Of a stretch of DNA of 64,000 nucleotides, positions 1 to 11,619 are shown in pieces. The stretch is taken from NCBI GenBank assembly GCA_030180135.1, contig CM058231.1, positions 25,113,034 through 25,177,033 of the forward strand, read 5' to 3'. The number at the start of each line of letters is the position of its first letter. The first letter of the stretch is position 1. Below the pieces are notes generated by a model. It ran no database searches, was not told the origin of the DNA, and saw nothing but the letters and a program-made list of their open reading frames with translations. Origin of the DNA: Orychophragmus violaceus. Lineage: Eukaryota; Streptophyta; Magnoliopsida; Brassicales; Brassicaceae. The position numbers were made by a program, and so were the translations under genes.

Positions 1-685
1 TACTTTATGTTGTTCTTAACAAATTCTAACTTATTCAGCAGAAAGGAATGTGTTACCTGCGAGTATAAATGGGTCCGAAGAGAATTCTTCTGTTCCAGGT
101 GGAGTATCAATTAACACAGAACACTGTCAATTGATATCTGAAAAGAGAAGAGCGAGGATTAATAAGCTTTACTCAAGGAACATAAAAATTGAGTTCAGAA
201 GTAATGAAGAAGATAGGAACTTATCATGTCTATGGTTGAAGTTCTCAGAAGTATGAGTCGAGGACAGTACTTGAAGGAAACCTGTCAAAGATTAAACATC
301 GTATTAGATGATCATGTCTTAGAAGAGAAGTCAAAACAGAACAAAGTAAATGGTTTGGTACTTATCTTACATGCTTGATCAAGGATGCTCACCATGAATG
401 GAAGGCTTTCATAGGAACAAGTACAACTTGTCATTAAGCAGATCAAGGTCGCTACTTGACTGTGCCAGGACACACTATATACAAGTTCAGACACTTACCA
501 CGAGTTATCAGTCACTGAAGAATAATTCAAGCAGATCGAAGTATCCAGATTAAATATCTGCAGTGACATCATAATACAATCAACATCATCATAGACTAAG
601 GAAGGTTATTCTTATATGCAGAGATGCAGAAGTAGATCGGAGAAGTATTATACCTGTGTTGCTGGAGCCCAATTCGAGGGGGAGG
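1..685. other. decayed interior of a copia-type element, no gene recognised
   Basis: This stretch precedes a copia-type LTR and should be the 3' end of that element's interior. Only short open frames are present, and none shows a recognisable reverse transcriptase, RNase H or integrase motif. I infer its identity from position alone, because a purine tract and an LTR follow directly. The rest of the element lies left of the window. Confidence 0.4.
675..685 (+). promoter_or_regulatory. polypurine tract of the left-hand copia element
   Basis: A purine-rich run (CGAGGGGGAGG) ends exactly where an LTR beginning TGTAATGCA starts. This is where plus-strand DNA synthesis is primed in LTR retrotransposons, and it sets the element on the plus strand. 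Confidence 0.6.
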
Positions 686-1902
686 TGTAATGCACATGAA
701 TCAGCTTCTCTGGTTTGCTGGACCTGCATACAAGAGACAAATAAACCAAGTTAGTCAAGAGAAGTTAATCAACAAGAAAACAAAAGTAAAAAGCAAAGAC
801 TCATATTCAACAGATCGGAGCAACATAAGTCATGAACTGCTCTAAAATCAGAAACGAATCTGAAACCAGATTGATAAAACAGCCAGTAAAGGTTTTTCAG
901 ATCAGAAACCAAATCTAAATCAGATAAAACAAAAGAAGGGATTCTTATAACTTATCTGAGGTCTCTTAAGGTCGGGAATAGCAAAGAAGAGTCTCATCCC
1001 AGACAAGCATGTCTCGATCTAAAAGAAGAGAAATGTTAAAGGGTTAAAAGAAAGTTGAATCGATTGACGATTATCAAGGAGAGAGGTTTCTAGAACTTAT
1101 CTGAAGGATAGATCGGCGAAAGAAAGATCATTGAAGCTCTGCATGTATCATCTCAACAGATCGAGAAGATAAAGGTCAGAGAATTTTTAGAAAAAATGGT
1201 TCTACTAGAATCAAAAGGTCAAAGAGAAGAAGATTCAGCTCACCTGATGATCAGCTGAGCTCATAGAAGAAGGAGAAGCCATGGATCGAAAGAGGAAGCT
1301 CAAGTCGCCTCCGTTGTCGCCACCTGAAGAGAGTGAAGAAGAGCTTCGCTATCTTTTAGGGTTGTTGGTCGGATAGGTGGAGTTTGTGAGAAGTATGATC
1401 CGACAAACAAAATGAGCCTTAGCCCAAACGTTTCTTCTTTGAAGCCTCTTGGACAAAATGTTCTATGAAGTGGGCCAAGAAAATTGAAGCCCAACTCCAG
1501 TTGCTTTCTCGTGACCTGCAAACAAAGAAGAGCGGCTGAGATTAGTTGTTAACCTAACAATATACACAGCTATATAAAGAGCTAATTAAGGTATTGTTAG
1601 GTTACACAAGAAAATACAGAGAGATTACGAGTGCTAAGCAAAGAGAGCAAGCGTAAGTTCTAGATTCAGTTTAGAGAACTAAGAGAATATATAGCTAAAG
1701 AAACATCCTGTTTCTAGAGCTATTATTCTAGGTGCAAGTTTTGATACATGGATAAGTTGATTGTAGAAGGAACTTATCTTTGCTCTTGTATTCAAAACGA
1801 TATAGTGCATCTTATGAGATTGTGATCTCACCTCTGTGACGTAGCCATTCCGATAAACACAGGGTAACCAAAATTCTCTATGTCTTTTATATTCTGCATA
1901 CA
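686..1902 (+). repeat. 3' LTR of a Ty1/copia element
   Basis: The LTR starts TGTAATGCA just after a polypurine tract and ends TGCATACA, an imperfect inverted terminal repeat. A TATA box (TATATAAAGA) lies at 1570-1579. The last 100 bases (CTCTGTGACGTAGCC, later TATGTCTTTTATATTCTGCA) resemble the U5 end of many plant copia LTRs. No second copy is in the window, so the 5' boundary rests on the tract and the 3' boundary on the inverted ends. No primer-binding site follows, as expected for a 3' LTR. Confidence 0.6.
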
Positions 1903-4195
1903 AAACAAAACACCATCACAAAGACATATAACTCAAGTGGTAAATCAGTTCAAATCTCAACATGTCATAAGTGTTTTTTGGGTTACCATGACAATATTTA
2001 GCTTAATCTTTGCCGAAGCTCATACATAATAAGAGGACCATATGTTTATTTAGTTTAATCTTTGACTAGTGTGTGTGCCAATGATAAATTCACCTTAAAT
2101 TCACAATTGTTATAAATCGTGAGAACGAAGTTCTTACATGACATAACTTACAAAATATTTATTGAGTTTTATATACATGGATCTAGAAATCTAAATATGC
2201 CTATACATATATGTCCTGATACATGGTTTGACCAGAACAGGACCTGAAATAATCATGACTCTATGCGAAAATAACTAATTTACAATTTTATATTTAGTAG
2301 TAATAGAAATTATAATAAAAATATATAGAACGAAGAAAAAATGTAAACAAAATCAAAGTGAAAAAACCTTCGTAATTATTTAAATCTCTGTATAATTTTT
2401 TACAGTATTATGTTTATTTACTTACCACTTTCGTATATATTTTTTTTTAAAAAATTATGTTTTCAACAATTTTTATGTTTTACCATATTAAACATATAGA
2501 TAATATATATTTTATAATTAACATATAAAATTTCATAAATTTTGAAATCTTTGCATAAAACGAGATCTTATTCAAATATTTCATACCAATCTGCTAAGAC
2601 CTGACTCGGGGTTAAATCCTTTTCAACTTCTAGGCTTTAGTAAACAAAATTATTTATCTGATGTATGTTATGTATGGATAGTGTGCAACTTGGAAAGTCA
2701 CTCTGCAAGTCGTCTTTGCTTTTAACTTACGGAAAGCTCAACTAAGGAGTGTAGCTATCACACGAATAGAATAAAAATATACTATAATATTAGCTTATTT
2801 CGTAGAAATATGTCCATATTTTACTTATATTACATCCCCTTAGAGGATATAGGATGCTTGAGAACCGTAAAATATCAAACGAAAAATGAAATTAAACACA
2901 GAGTGAACACAAAACACAGATTGTCGGACCGACCAAAGACTCAAAAAGGCTGGCCGCATCATCATGACCTTACTCTCAAGCTTGCAATCAAAAAGCCCTT
3001 TTGCTTTCCTTCCCACTCTCATTTCATTGTAAAAGCTCTTAATCAACTGTCGTTTAAAATTTATTTTATTCCTCTCAACTCCTAAAAATATTTCCTTACA
3101 AAAAAAAAAAATATTAACATAAATTCTAATATACAATACCGAGTCTCCTTTGGCAAATTGACATGTACATGTATCCACGCATGCATGTATATATATATTT
3201 GGTTTTTATTTATGAAATAAAAGTACATGTATTTTTTTTTTATTTGATGGATGCTACTTTTTCTCTATCCCTAGATCTGTAACGCATGACCAAGACAATC
3301 AATGGCAAAAAATCACGGTTCACATTAATTTCAGATAGGACCTTTATATATTTCATGTAGTTCGATAGAATGCAATACTGGATGATTTCAGAATTATGTA
3401 CGTTTTTTTCTGTGGTGTTGGTGCTGAGCTGAGTTCTCCCGTTATTTCGGTCCTCTAGGAATTTAGCATGAGGACATGTCTATTATGGCTCGGGTTCAAT
3501 GGGGTTTAATGCGCAGATGAGCCATAAAAAAAAAAAAAAAATTCACTCTAATTTTATTAGGTCAATATGACTTGGTAGCTCAGAGTCTTTTCTGGGTATC
3601 ACTAGGTAACTTTAAATCAGATTGATTTATCATACAAGTTCTACATAAGGCATGAAGAAAGAAACAAAATGTTATTTTGGTAGTAAATTAAGAGGTATAG
3701 GGTTTAAAGTTTGACCGACAATGGTATAAACATAAAAGAGACTGTTTAAATCATATTCAAGGCAAAAAAAATGTCAAGAAAAGTCGAAATGAACAGAATA
3801 ATTGGGCACATCAATGGGAATAAAGTAGGGAGTCAATTTTGTTCATGAAAAAAAAAATCAGTGCTCTTTCTCTTGAGCTTCATTTCCCACGCTAATACTT
3901 TATGGCTTCCCCAAGACCTTTTCATCATTTTGTCTTGGAATGTACTCATCTAGTCATCTCTCTCTCGACACATAATGAAAGCCAGGATTACATGGCTTTC
4001 TGCACCTTTCTAAGTTAAAACTGTAACCAAGTTTTACCATGGAGTAATAGACTATTGTAGATTGAAAATGAGGAAATTTGAAAATATATTCTTGTATTTT
4101 ACAAATTTTAAAATACATCATTTTACTTTTCTGAATCACTTTTTAAATACTAATTTACTAAATATCTTACCAAATATTAATTATAGTTTGTATAT
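1903..4195. other. AT-rich intergenic DNA, no gene seen
   Basis: About 2.3 kb of AT-rich sequence with poly-A/T runs (for example near 3100 and 3523-3540). The few short open frames on either strand are low-complexity and have no domain resemblance. I see no RNA gene or transposon ends here. Confidence 0.6.
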
Positions 4196-4197
4196 TA

Positions 4198-4460
4198 CTC
4201 CCTCTGTTTCTCAATATAAGAAGAGGTTTTAGGTTAATGCACACATATTAAGAAAACTTACTTTCTTTACCTTTAAACAAAAAATATCATTTAATAATTA
4301 CATTTTTCAAGATTTCCAAGAAACTTTTTAGTTGTATGATAGCTTTTTAATTTTTTAATATTAAAATAACACAAACATTTGTATAGAAATGTGAGAACCT
4401 CTTATATTTTAAAAAAAAATCTAAAACTCTAAAACCTCCTATATTGAGAAACGGAGGGAG
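4198..4460. mobile_element. Stowaway-like MITE (Tc1/mariner type)
   Basis: The 263-bp element begins CTCCCTCTGTTTCTCAATAT and ends with the inverted copy ATATTGAGAAACGGAGGGAG (one mismatch). It is flanked on both sides by the dinucleotide TA (4196-4197 and 4461-4462), the usual Tc1/mariner target duplication. The CTCCCTC start matches the Stowaway signature. It is AT-rich, has no coding capacity and would have needed a transposase in trans. Confidence 0.88.
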
Positions 4461-4487
4461 TATTATATTATACATATAAGATTAATA

Positions 4488-4741
4488 CACTACAAGAAAA
4501 CATGCTTTTTGCGACTACAAGTTGCGACTGAATTTGCAGTCGCTAAATTTTGCGATTATCTACCGACTAAGATGCGACTGATTTTGCGACTAATAGTGAA
4601 AAATCGCTCTTTAGTCGCTAAATTGCGACCACAACTTATACGTCGCTATATAGTCGCTAAATTCGGCGGGTCGTTAAACCGTTTCTCTTTTAGTCGCAAA
4701 AAGACAGTATAAAACCGTGTTTCTATTGTGCTGTGCCTGTT
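4488..4741. repeat. left subterminal repeats of the CACTA element
   Basis: Roughly a dozen copies of GCGACT or TAGTCGC-like hexamers in both orientations follow the CACTA terminus. Such arrays are the expected binding sites for an En/Spm-type transposase accessory protein. The same motif continues after copia-1 at 38090-38130 and at the right end (40975-41220). Confidence 0.8.
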
Positions 4742-4746
4742 GTACC

Positions 4747-4899
4747 TGTTGTGAATAGAAGAGAGGTAGAAGAATTGGTGATGTTTATTCCAATGAATGA
4801 AAGCTCCTTTATATAGGAGTACAAGAACTTGGCGACCAAGTAAAACCTAGATTACAAGTAATGGGCCTTATAATGGGCATCTACTAATTATTCATAACA
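4747..4899 (-). repeat. 3' LTR of copia-1
   Basis: This short LTR reads TGTTATGAAT to ATTCACAACA on the minus strand and matches 37909-38061 except at one base. A TATA box lies in the inverted sequence CTCCTTTATATAGGAG (4804-4819). The LTR is unusually short for copia. Confidence 0.93.
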
Positions 4900-4910
4900 C
4901 TCCCCTTAAA
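4900..4910 (-). promoter_or_regulatory. polypurine tract of copia-1
   Basis: On the minus strand TTTAAGGGGAG abuts the start of the 3' LTR. It identifies this LTR as the 3' copy. Confidence 0.8.
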
Positions 4911-4949
4911 TGTCCATTATAATGGAATGGTTCGTAATGCGTTTAAGAT

Positions 4950-6523
4950 TGATACAAGAATTTTACAATTCCTTGAGGTATCAATTCCTCTTACTTATCG
5001 TGTAGTAAGAGGTATCGAACCTTTTTGGGGTAGATGAGACCAATAAGAATGCACAGAACCGTTTTAGACAAGTCAATCAATAAGATTCAAGTTTTCTACC
5101 AATCCTAACAAAATGCAATTCAAATAAGCAATCAACAAGCAAACAAAACTTAGTATACTAAAATTCAATAAAAGGAAGCTAGGGATATGAGTTGAGGTAA
5201 TTGGATTAGTGACTCGGGATGATCTCGGGATGCTAATCAAGCTTCAAACAAGCTAACCTCTTAGCAAGAACACAATAAGCTAATTAGCCTAATCTCTTAG
5301 AGCTAATCCCTTCACTTAATCCTATTTCAAGAACAAACTCTCATTTGTGAATTAAGATCAAGCAAGCATTTAATCAAGTTCTAAATAGCCAATAATCACT
5401 CTAGACATTCATTTCCATGAGCTAGAATGTGAAAATCCTATCAAAGCTAAAACTGGAATTTCATCGAACACATGGTGGGCAAGAAATCCTAAACATCCTA
5501 ATCAACTTGATCAAGGTTAAATAGGGATTAAGATCACTAAGATAGAAGAGATATAAGAAAGATAAACATTAGACATCCCTTAATCATCCCTAATCAAGCC
5601 AATCCTACCTAACCCATGAACCCTATGAGAGACTACTCACAAATCATACTTAGCCCAACAAAATCCATGAGAAAGATGTTAAGCATGTTGATTTGTGAAA
5701 GATTAAAAGAAGAAGATGAAAGATTAAAACTACAACTCTTAGATTAAGAAAAGATTCAAATTTTGTCTTACAAGTACTTAGAACAAAAAACAAAGCTTAA
5801 GAGAGTCCAAAAATTAGGTTTTTGGACTTAGAGTGAATAGTGCCGAACCGGGTCAACCCGGAACAAACCGGGTATTGACCCGGATCCATGGGTCAAGTCT
5901 GTCAAAGTCTTAAAAAGTCCAGAAAATTTCGCCGCTAGCGGTCTCAGCCTAACCGCTGGCCCAACCGCTACGGTCACGGCTTCCTCGCACAAAACTCGTC
6001 GACGATACATGGCTTGGTCCCGCGGTCTTGGTGTTGCCGGTGGCGCATCCGCTGAGGCTCCCCCGCGGTTTCGATATTTATCGCTGGCTCGACCGCGGTC
6101 GTCACGGCTCTTCGCATCGAGCTTCTTCTTCTTTGGTGCTTCGGCGGCTCGCGGTCTCACTTTGCTCGCTGGCTCGACCGCTCCAAATCCGGCGACTTGT
6201 CTCGCATAGACACTCTTCACCTTCGGGGGCCAGCGGTGTGGGATGTGGTCGCTGGCTCGACCGCTGGCCAGTCTATCCGACTCTTCCTCTTCGTTCCATC
6301 ATTCCACTAAGCTCCAAATGCTCACAATCCATCCTAGAATCCCTCAAACACCTGAAAAGGATCAAAACAAATGCAAAATGCTCCTAGACTAACTAAAACA
6401 AGATCCTAGATGTAATTATCCAAAAACGAAAACAAGAACAAAGAAATGAAGAGAAAGAAAGGTAAAAGAGATTGAAACATGATCTAAACAATGCTCAAAA
6501 CACATGAAAACATAAGTATATCA
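4950..6523 (-). repeat. 3' LTR of the Athila element
   Basis: The 1574-bp LTR begins TGATACAAG and ends ATATCA on the plus strand, and is repeated at 24507-26085. About 5925-6270 is a GC-rich island full of CCGCTGG, CCGCGG and AGCGGT words, which also occur in the element's internal spacer. Open frames inside the island are present in both LTRs and are not genes. Confidence 0.95.
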
Positions 6524-8174
6524 ATTCCCACAAACTTGAATCTTGCTTGTCCACAAGCAAGCATAAGTTAATCAAAACAGGTTGGGGAAAAGGTTTGAAG
6601 GTGGGAACTCATATCCAAAGGTTCAATCAAGCTTCAACAAGTTTCAAGTCTATACAACCAAATTGCAACCGAGAAAAGCCTACTCCAAGGATATAGCCAT
6701 ACTCATCAAGACAAAACTTCTAACTTAACCTTCAACCTACACAAGCATTCAAATCCACTAGCTCCTTGACATTCATTAGATTTTTCAAGTGAATCCTTAT
6801 TCAAAGAAATGTGATCAAACTCATTTGGCTTAAGGGACAAGGTCTTGAGACAAAAATGGTCTCAACTGAAAGAAAGGCTTCTCCACAATCATTTAGGTTC
6901 TCTCGGAGGAAATATGAACAAGCTATAGTAAAATGCTAAGAGTTAGAGGCAATTGGCGCATACTAGGATAGATTCCCATCTACCCATACCCCAAGAACTT
7001 CAACTCCTAGACTAACCCTTCCTAAATGAGATCTACCCTTTTTCAAGGCCACTCTTGCCTTATCTTTCTTTCACAATCCGAATCTTCCCAAGAAACCCCC
7101 AAGGATCATTCAAAACACTTTGAAAACTTTGGTAACTTCACTCTTTTTTACTTAGCTCAAAACTTTTCTTTTCTTTTCTTTGGTCTCTTTTTTACAAACT
7201 TTCTTTTCTTTTTGGTGAGCCTTTTGGCTTCTTTTCACTTCAAAATAATGAGACACTTTCTTATTTCAAGATACTTAAGAGCTTTCATTCTTGGTTACCA
7301 AACAACTTTGATCCCATTCAAACTTCTTTCTTTTCTTCACCCTCTTTTTCCTTTCCCAAATCTTCCCCCAAACTTAAACTCTAGCCTATTGCAAAGCCAA
7401 AGATGATGAGCTTGCATCTATAATGGAAATTTCTCCTAGTCGCCTCATACTCAACACTTTTTACCGAGCTTGTTCCAAGTAGGCCTACCACTCAAGATAG
7501 TGTTTGGGGTTTGAAATAAGGGTGGTGAAAGATATGGAAATCTATTTGAGCAAGTAGAGAGGGGTAGAAAGGATAAGCTTGCTCAAATATTTTGGGGTAC
7601 CCATGAGTTTATCACACAAAGCAAGAACAAGGATAATTAGATGATTCAATTAAAGTTCTCACTTAGATGGAGCTAGCTTCAAATCACAACAAGTTTCAGC
7701 ATCAAATCAAGTTTCAAAGCAAGTTATCCAAGTATGGTTCGTTCTAGCTTTCAATGCGATTCTCGAGTTACAGCTTTAGTGTGGTCTATCTAGCATAAAG
7801 CTAGCGTGTGAAACGAGTTTAACCCAATTGAACCTTACGAGGAAATCAAATCATTGTTCCCAAAATGCATGCGTCCTATATGATGCAACTAGACTCAATC
7901 CTAAGATGCTATTGCAACTAGATGCTTTCTTTTTGTGAAAATTTTTGAAATTTTTCAATTTTTTTTTGGATTTTTCTATGCCTTAAGGATGCATGAGACT
8001 CAAATATGATTAAAACAAAAATAAGAACAAAGATCACAAGATTAGCGACTAGTCTCTCACCCAAACTTACTTCACACCGTCTCGGTGTGAAAGCAACCTT
8101 GAGAAAGAGAATCAAAAGAAAGAAAAAGAAAAGCTAAAATGCAAGTATTTACAAGATAGTGTTGGGTTGGTACC
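6524..8174 (-). other. 3' untranslated spacer of the Athila element
   Basis: This lies between ORF2 and the 3' LTR. The bases next to the LTR (GTTTGTGGGAAT on the minus strand) are a plausible polypurine tract. The rest is AT-rich, with pyrimidine-rich stretches on the plus strand (about 7120-7240 and 7300-7370). I see no gene. Confidence 0.7.
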
Positions 8175-9374
8175 TCAGAATTGTGGAGACTCGGGAGATG
8201 GTTCCCGAGTTGGAGGAGTAGAAAGTGATGGAGACTCGTTGCTCGATGTTGGCTCTGGAGGTTCGGGTGAGTAGCGAGCACTGTACCGCGGGCCACTGAT
8301 GGAAGCTCGGTGTCGCTGGCGAGGAGCTGCCCTCGATGCTCCTTCTCCTTGGTAGGAGTGTCGCCTCTCTACTGGAGGCTCATCAAAGTCGAACACCGGC
8401 ATTGGCATGGGTTGTCCCGCTGAGGCGTCAACCGCGGAAGATGATGCGCAACCAAACTTGTTTGTGAGTTGCTTCAACTGTCTCTGCATCTCCTTGCAAC
8501 CATTCTTCATGTGCTCATACCCCTTCTTGAGCTCTTCATACCCTTTCTTCAAGTCCTTGCATCCCTTAATCACCTTCAGGTTCACTCGGTCTTGGAACGT
8601 GCTCCAACTTTGGAGCACACGGATATGCGTATGAGCATCACGGAGAGGGCCTGGTGGAAGAGGATCTTGGTAACCCTGGAAGTGGTACCTCACACTCCCA
8701 TTGATGTGCTCGGGAGATTCCGCAGCTTCCATTGCATCTAACATCTCTTCATCCAACTCTGCTTGGGAAGGCATTTCTCTCCTCCTCTTAGCCCTACTGA
8801 TGTGTTCCATCACCTCATCAGCTGCGGTGACAAAGTAGGATGGGTCTACATAGAACCCAAGGTTGTCTTGATCAGAGAGGGAGGTGATAGCTGTGTTCGG
8901 TAGAAAGACCTTTGCCTTCTCCCCAATGTTGACGCAGAAGATGTATGCGTATCTCAGGTGCAGCTTTCCATACAAATAGCGGACTAACTTCAGAAAAGGC
9001 ACATCAATCAACTCGTAGTCACAAGTTACCGGTCCACAGTCAATGCCCTTCTGGAGAAGTATAGGGGTAATTAGGCCACCAATTCGCAGTGCAGGGTTGT
9101 TGTCCGTGGTTTTCCAAGCCCACTGCTTGTAATGGAGAAGGCGGCGTGCAAAAAGCCACGCGGTACCTGAGTTCCGATAGTAGTCGAGGTGACCAACTTG
9201 TATACTTAAAAACGCGCAAGAGGTCCTCAATCCCCAAGCTATCAATCGTATTTCTTCTTCAGTCGGTCCCCCCGCGTCGTTTCTCGCATACATAGTGTGT
9301 GATAGGACATGATGAACATAGCGAACTGCCGGATGTCTGATGTGTGTGTTCTTGCTGTTTCCGCTTCTCCACAC
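8175..9374 (-). pseudogene. Athila ORF2, C-terminal two thirds (split by copia-2)
   Basis: This frame encodes about 399 residues and ends at a stop at 8175. It is the continuation of the fragment at 16352-16928. With copia-2 and one ACCCA copy removed, the two parts share one frame of 594 codons including the stop. The product resembles the plant-specific Athila ORF2 (Pfam calls the family Arabidopsis retrotransposon ORF-1), which sits where retroviruses have env but has no demonstrated function. Visible features are a tryptophan- and tyrosine-rich globular part, a lysine-rich repeated stretch of the type KKGYEELKKGYEHMKNGCKE that could form a coiled coil, and a proline/serine-rich tail. I see no clear membrane segment, so I would not call it an envelope protein. 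The family call is strong; the function is unknown. Confidence 0.85.
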
Positions 9375-9379
9375 ACCCA

Positions 9380-10111
9380 TGTTAGGATTATGTCCTGAAA
9401 TCACGTTGTACTCACTCTAGAGATAGTTGTATTGTCGAGATCGGACAATTCATGTGATACTGGGTAGTCATAATGTTTTGCTAGAAACCGCTTATGACAA
9501 ATGAGTTGTAATTCATTTCCAGTATCGTGTGAACCTACAGGGTCACACACCTAAGCAAGTTGGACATAGTTCGTATGGGATTGATCATTGGCATATGGTC
9601 TGGTCGATGTGTATTGGATACACATCGAATATGAGTTTTAATGAGGTGTGTCGATCGACACCATTGGGTGCGTCGGTCGACACAAGACGTGTGTCGATCG
9701 ACACCACTAAGTGTGTCGGTCGACACAAGGCCGAAACCGAGACTGATGTTTCGGTTTATGTCAAGGTCTGTATATAAGTGATCTTATACATTCGACCTAA
9801 AGAGAGTGAGCCGCCCCAGAGAGTTTTCTTGACAGAAAACAGAGATTCTTCCTCAAGAAACTCAGTTCCCAGGAGATCCGAGCCCCGGTACTAGCATCCC
9901 GGCGGATTCCAGCTTGTGTGCTTGTGGACTGAAGTAGAGGCGCAGCATCTGAGGCGCTTCAGAGATCTCGTTTATCTGACCATCTTCCGCTGCCAATCTC
10001 CAGGTAAACAGAGATCAGATCCTTGATTTAATTTACTAGACCCTAGATCCTAGGCTATCTGGAACCTGACAGCACTTCCGAATCTGCCAGAATTGGCTCG
10101 AAGTTCTAACA
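9380..10111 (+). repeat. 5' LTR of copia-2
   Basis: The LTR starts TGTTAGGATTATGTCC and ends GTTCTAACA. Its TATA box (TATATAAGTG) is at 9771-9780. About 45 bp upstream of it lies a four-copy array of the TCGAYCGA palindrome (9648-9726), and upstream of that an imperfect inverted repeat (9604-9628) with 11-base arms beginning TCGATGTGTAT. Confidence 0.95.
9648..9726 (+). promoter_or_regulatory. four-copy array of the GTGTCGATCGACAC palindrome in the LTR promoter
   Basis: Copies start at about 9648, 9670, 9691 and 9713, spaced 22, 21 and 22 bp. The first and third have a GATC centre (TCGATCGA), the second and fourth GGTC (TCGGTCGA). The array lies just upstream of the TATA box and recurs at 15897-15975 in the 3' LTR, where the first copy has base changes. 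A dimeric DNA-binding protein could read such a site, but no binder is known. Confidence 0.8.
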
Positions 10112-10112
10112 G

Positions 10113-10124
10113 TGGTATCAGAGC
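10113..10124 (+). promoter_or_regulatory. primer-binding site of copia-2 (initiator tRNA-Met)
   Basis: TGGTATCAGAGC follows the 5' LTR after one base. It is the standard plant copia site complementary to the 3' end of initiator tRNA-Met. Confidence 0.95.
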
Positions 10125-11619
10125 CTTAGGGTTTTATCATTGAATCAAACCTGTTCATTGAATTTGATGATTTAGATTCGCAAACTAGGTTGTTTGGTTA
10201 GAACAGGTTAGATCGCTTTCGATTAAAATCGAGTCTGTGTTTTCGCACAGTGTCGATCGACACACTAGGTGTGTCGGTCGACACAGAGTGGCGAATTCGA
10301 TAGAATCGGCGGCTAGGGTTTTTCGCGAAGAAAAACCGAAAGCCTACTGTGTCGATCGACACAGGTTGTGTATCGGTCGACACAGAGCAGCTTCGACACA
10401 GACCCAGCGAATGGTTAATCGGTTCAATTGGATTGAACCGGTTATCATGCTTGGTTAAGTCCGAATAGATCGGTTTAAATTGGATGAATTGGTTCAATTG
10501 GATTGAACTGATTATCTCAATTAGCATAAACCGATGGTTTGAATCAGTTTGATTGGACAATACGGTTCAATGGAATTGGACCGGTTATCGCAATTAGTTG
10601 AAACTGGTTAAAACGATTTAAATTGGATGAATTGATTCAATTGGATTGAACCAATTATCACAATTAGAATAAACCGATTTGAATGGTTAAGATCAGTTTG
10701 ATCTGATAAGTCGGTTCAATTGGATTGAACCGGTTATCAAAACTGTCCTCGGTTAAAGTCTATGTCGACCGTCACACAAGGGTTGTGTCGATCGACATGA
10801 CCGGTTCGATGAACCGGGTTAATTGGATTAACCGGTTATTGAAGTCCGGTTTTGTTTGGTGGTGTCGATCGACAGACATGGTTTGCGTCGATCGACACCG
10901 AGTTCGAAATTCTGGTTATTGAACCTTGAATTTGCAGAAACCAAACTAGACTTAAACCTTGATCAAAGTTTAGCTTCAATATGGTCAACTGTCAAGACTC
11001 ATTTCGTTGTGTGATGGTCTAGCCAAGAGCTTGGTGTCCACAATTAGGTGAGTAAGGCATGTAATTATGTTGATGGACTTGCGGTGCTTGACATCAAAAA
11101 TTACATGACCTAATAGATTGATTTGCTAAGCTTTCAGAGTTTAGTTTCCTCAACTAAACATCAAGTGACCTTGATGTCTTGCCCAATCTCGTCTACTGTC
11201 AAGACTCGGTTCATTGTTGGATAGTCTTGGAGTCCTTGGTATCCACAGTGACCTAAGCAAGGCAGGTGTTCATTGATAGACTCGCAGTGCGACTGTCAAT
11301 GATCACAAGACAGAAGAGATTGTTTTACTTGACTGGGCTATCAGAAGTTCTGGGCCCAGAGACGTCAGAGTAGATGAGACATGGATTGTCTTATCTGCGA
11401 CCAAGAGTTGTACTGGGTACAATTAGCAATGATTTGCTTACCTAGATAACTAAATTTTGGGTGATGACGAGTCGTCCACTCAGATTTTGGTGAAGTATGG
11501 ATCTTGGATCATTATATTCATAGAGAAAACATTGTTTGAATATAATGCGAGTTTTCTTATTAGATAAGATTTCTCATGATATACATAACTAAATCTTTGT
11601 CTTTCTTGGATTTCAGCTT
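10125..11619 (+). other. long leader of copia-2 with two kinds of palindromic repeat
   Basis: Between the primer-binding site and gag there is about 1.5 kb without coding sequence. TCGAYCGA doublets lie at 10250-10284, 10349-10383, about 10764-10798 and 10862-10898. Between them (10418-10735, and a diverged copy near 10800) are five or six copies of an imperfect palindrome with arms CGGTTCAAT and ATTGAACCG, roughly 70 bp apart. Such palindromes could be protein-binding sites, or RNA hairpins involved in dimerisation or packaging. Confidence 0.75.

Noticed and set aside
2810..3178. Overlapping open frames of 91 and 112 codons
   Set aside because: They overlap on opposite strands in AT-rich DNA, with no domain or splice context.
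5828..6387. Open frames of 119-130 codons on both strands
   Set aside because: They lie in the GC-rich island of the Athila LTR and recur in the other LTR (25357-25949). The frames overlap on both strands and reflect few stops in GC-rich repeats.
8407..8741. Plus-strand frames of 75 and 90 codons
   Set aside because: They are antisense shadows of Athila ORF2.
8175..9374. Calling Athila ORF2 an envelope gene
   Set aside because: Its position is env-like, but I see no signal peptide or membrane segment, so only the family name is used.
9648..9726. CRISPR-like array of repeated 14-mers
   Set aside because: The repeats are too short, the spacers are 7-8 bp, there are no cas genes and the setting is a plant LTR.
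9529..9777. Open frame with CRST, VDTR and SIDT peptides, repeated at 15778-16026
   Set aside because: It is copia-2 LTR sequence present twice, and the peptides are just the translated palindrome array.
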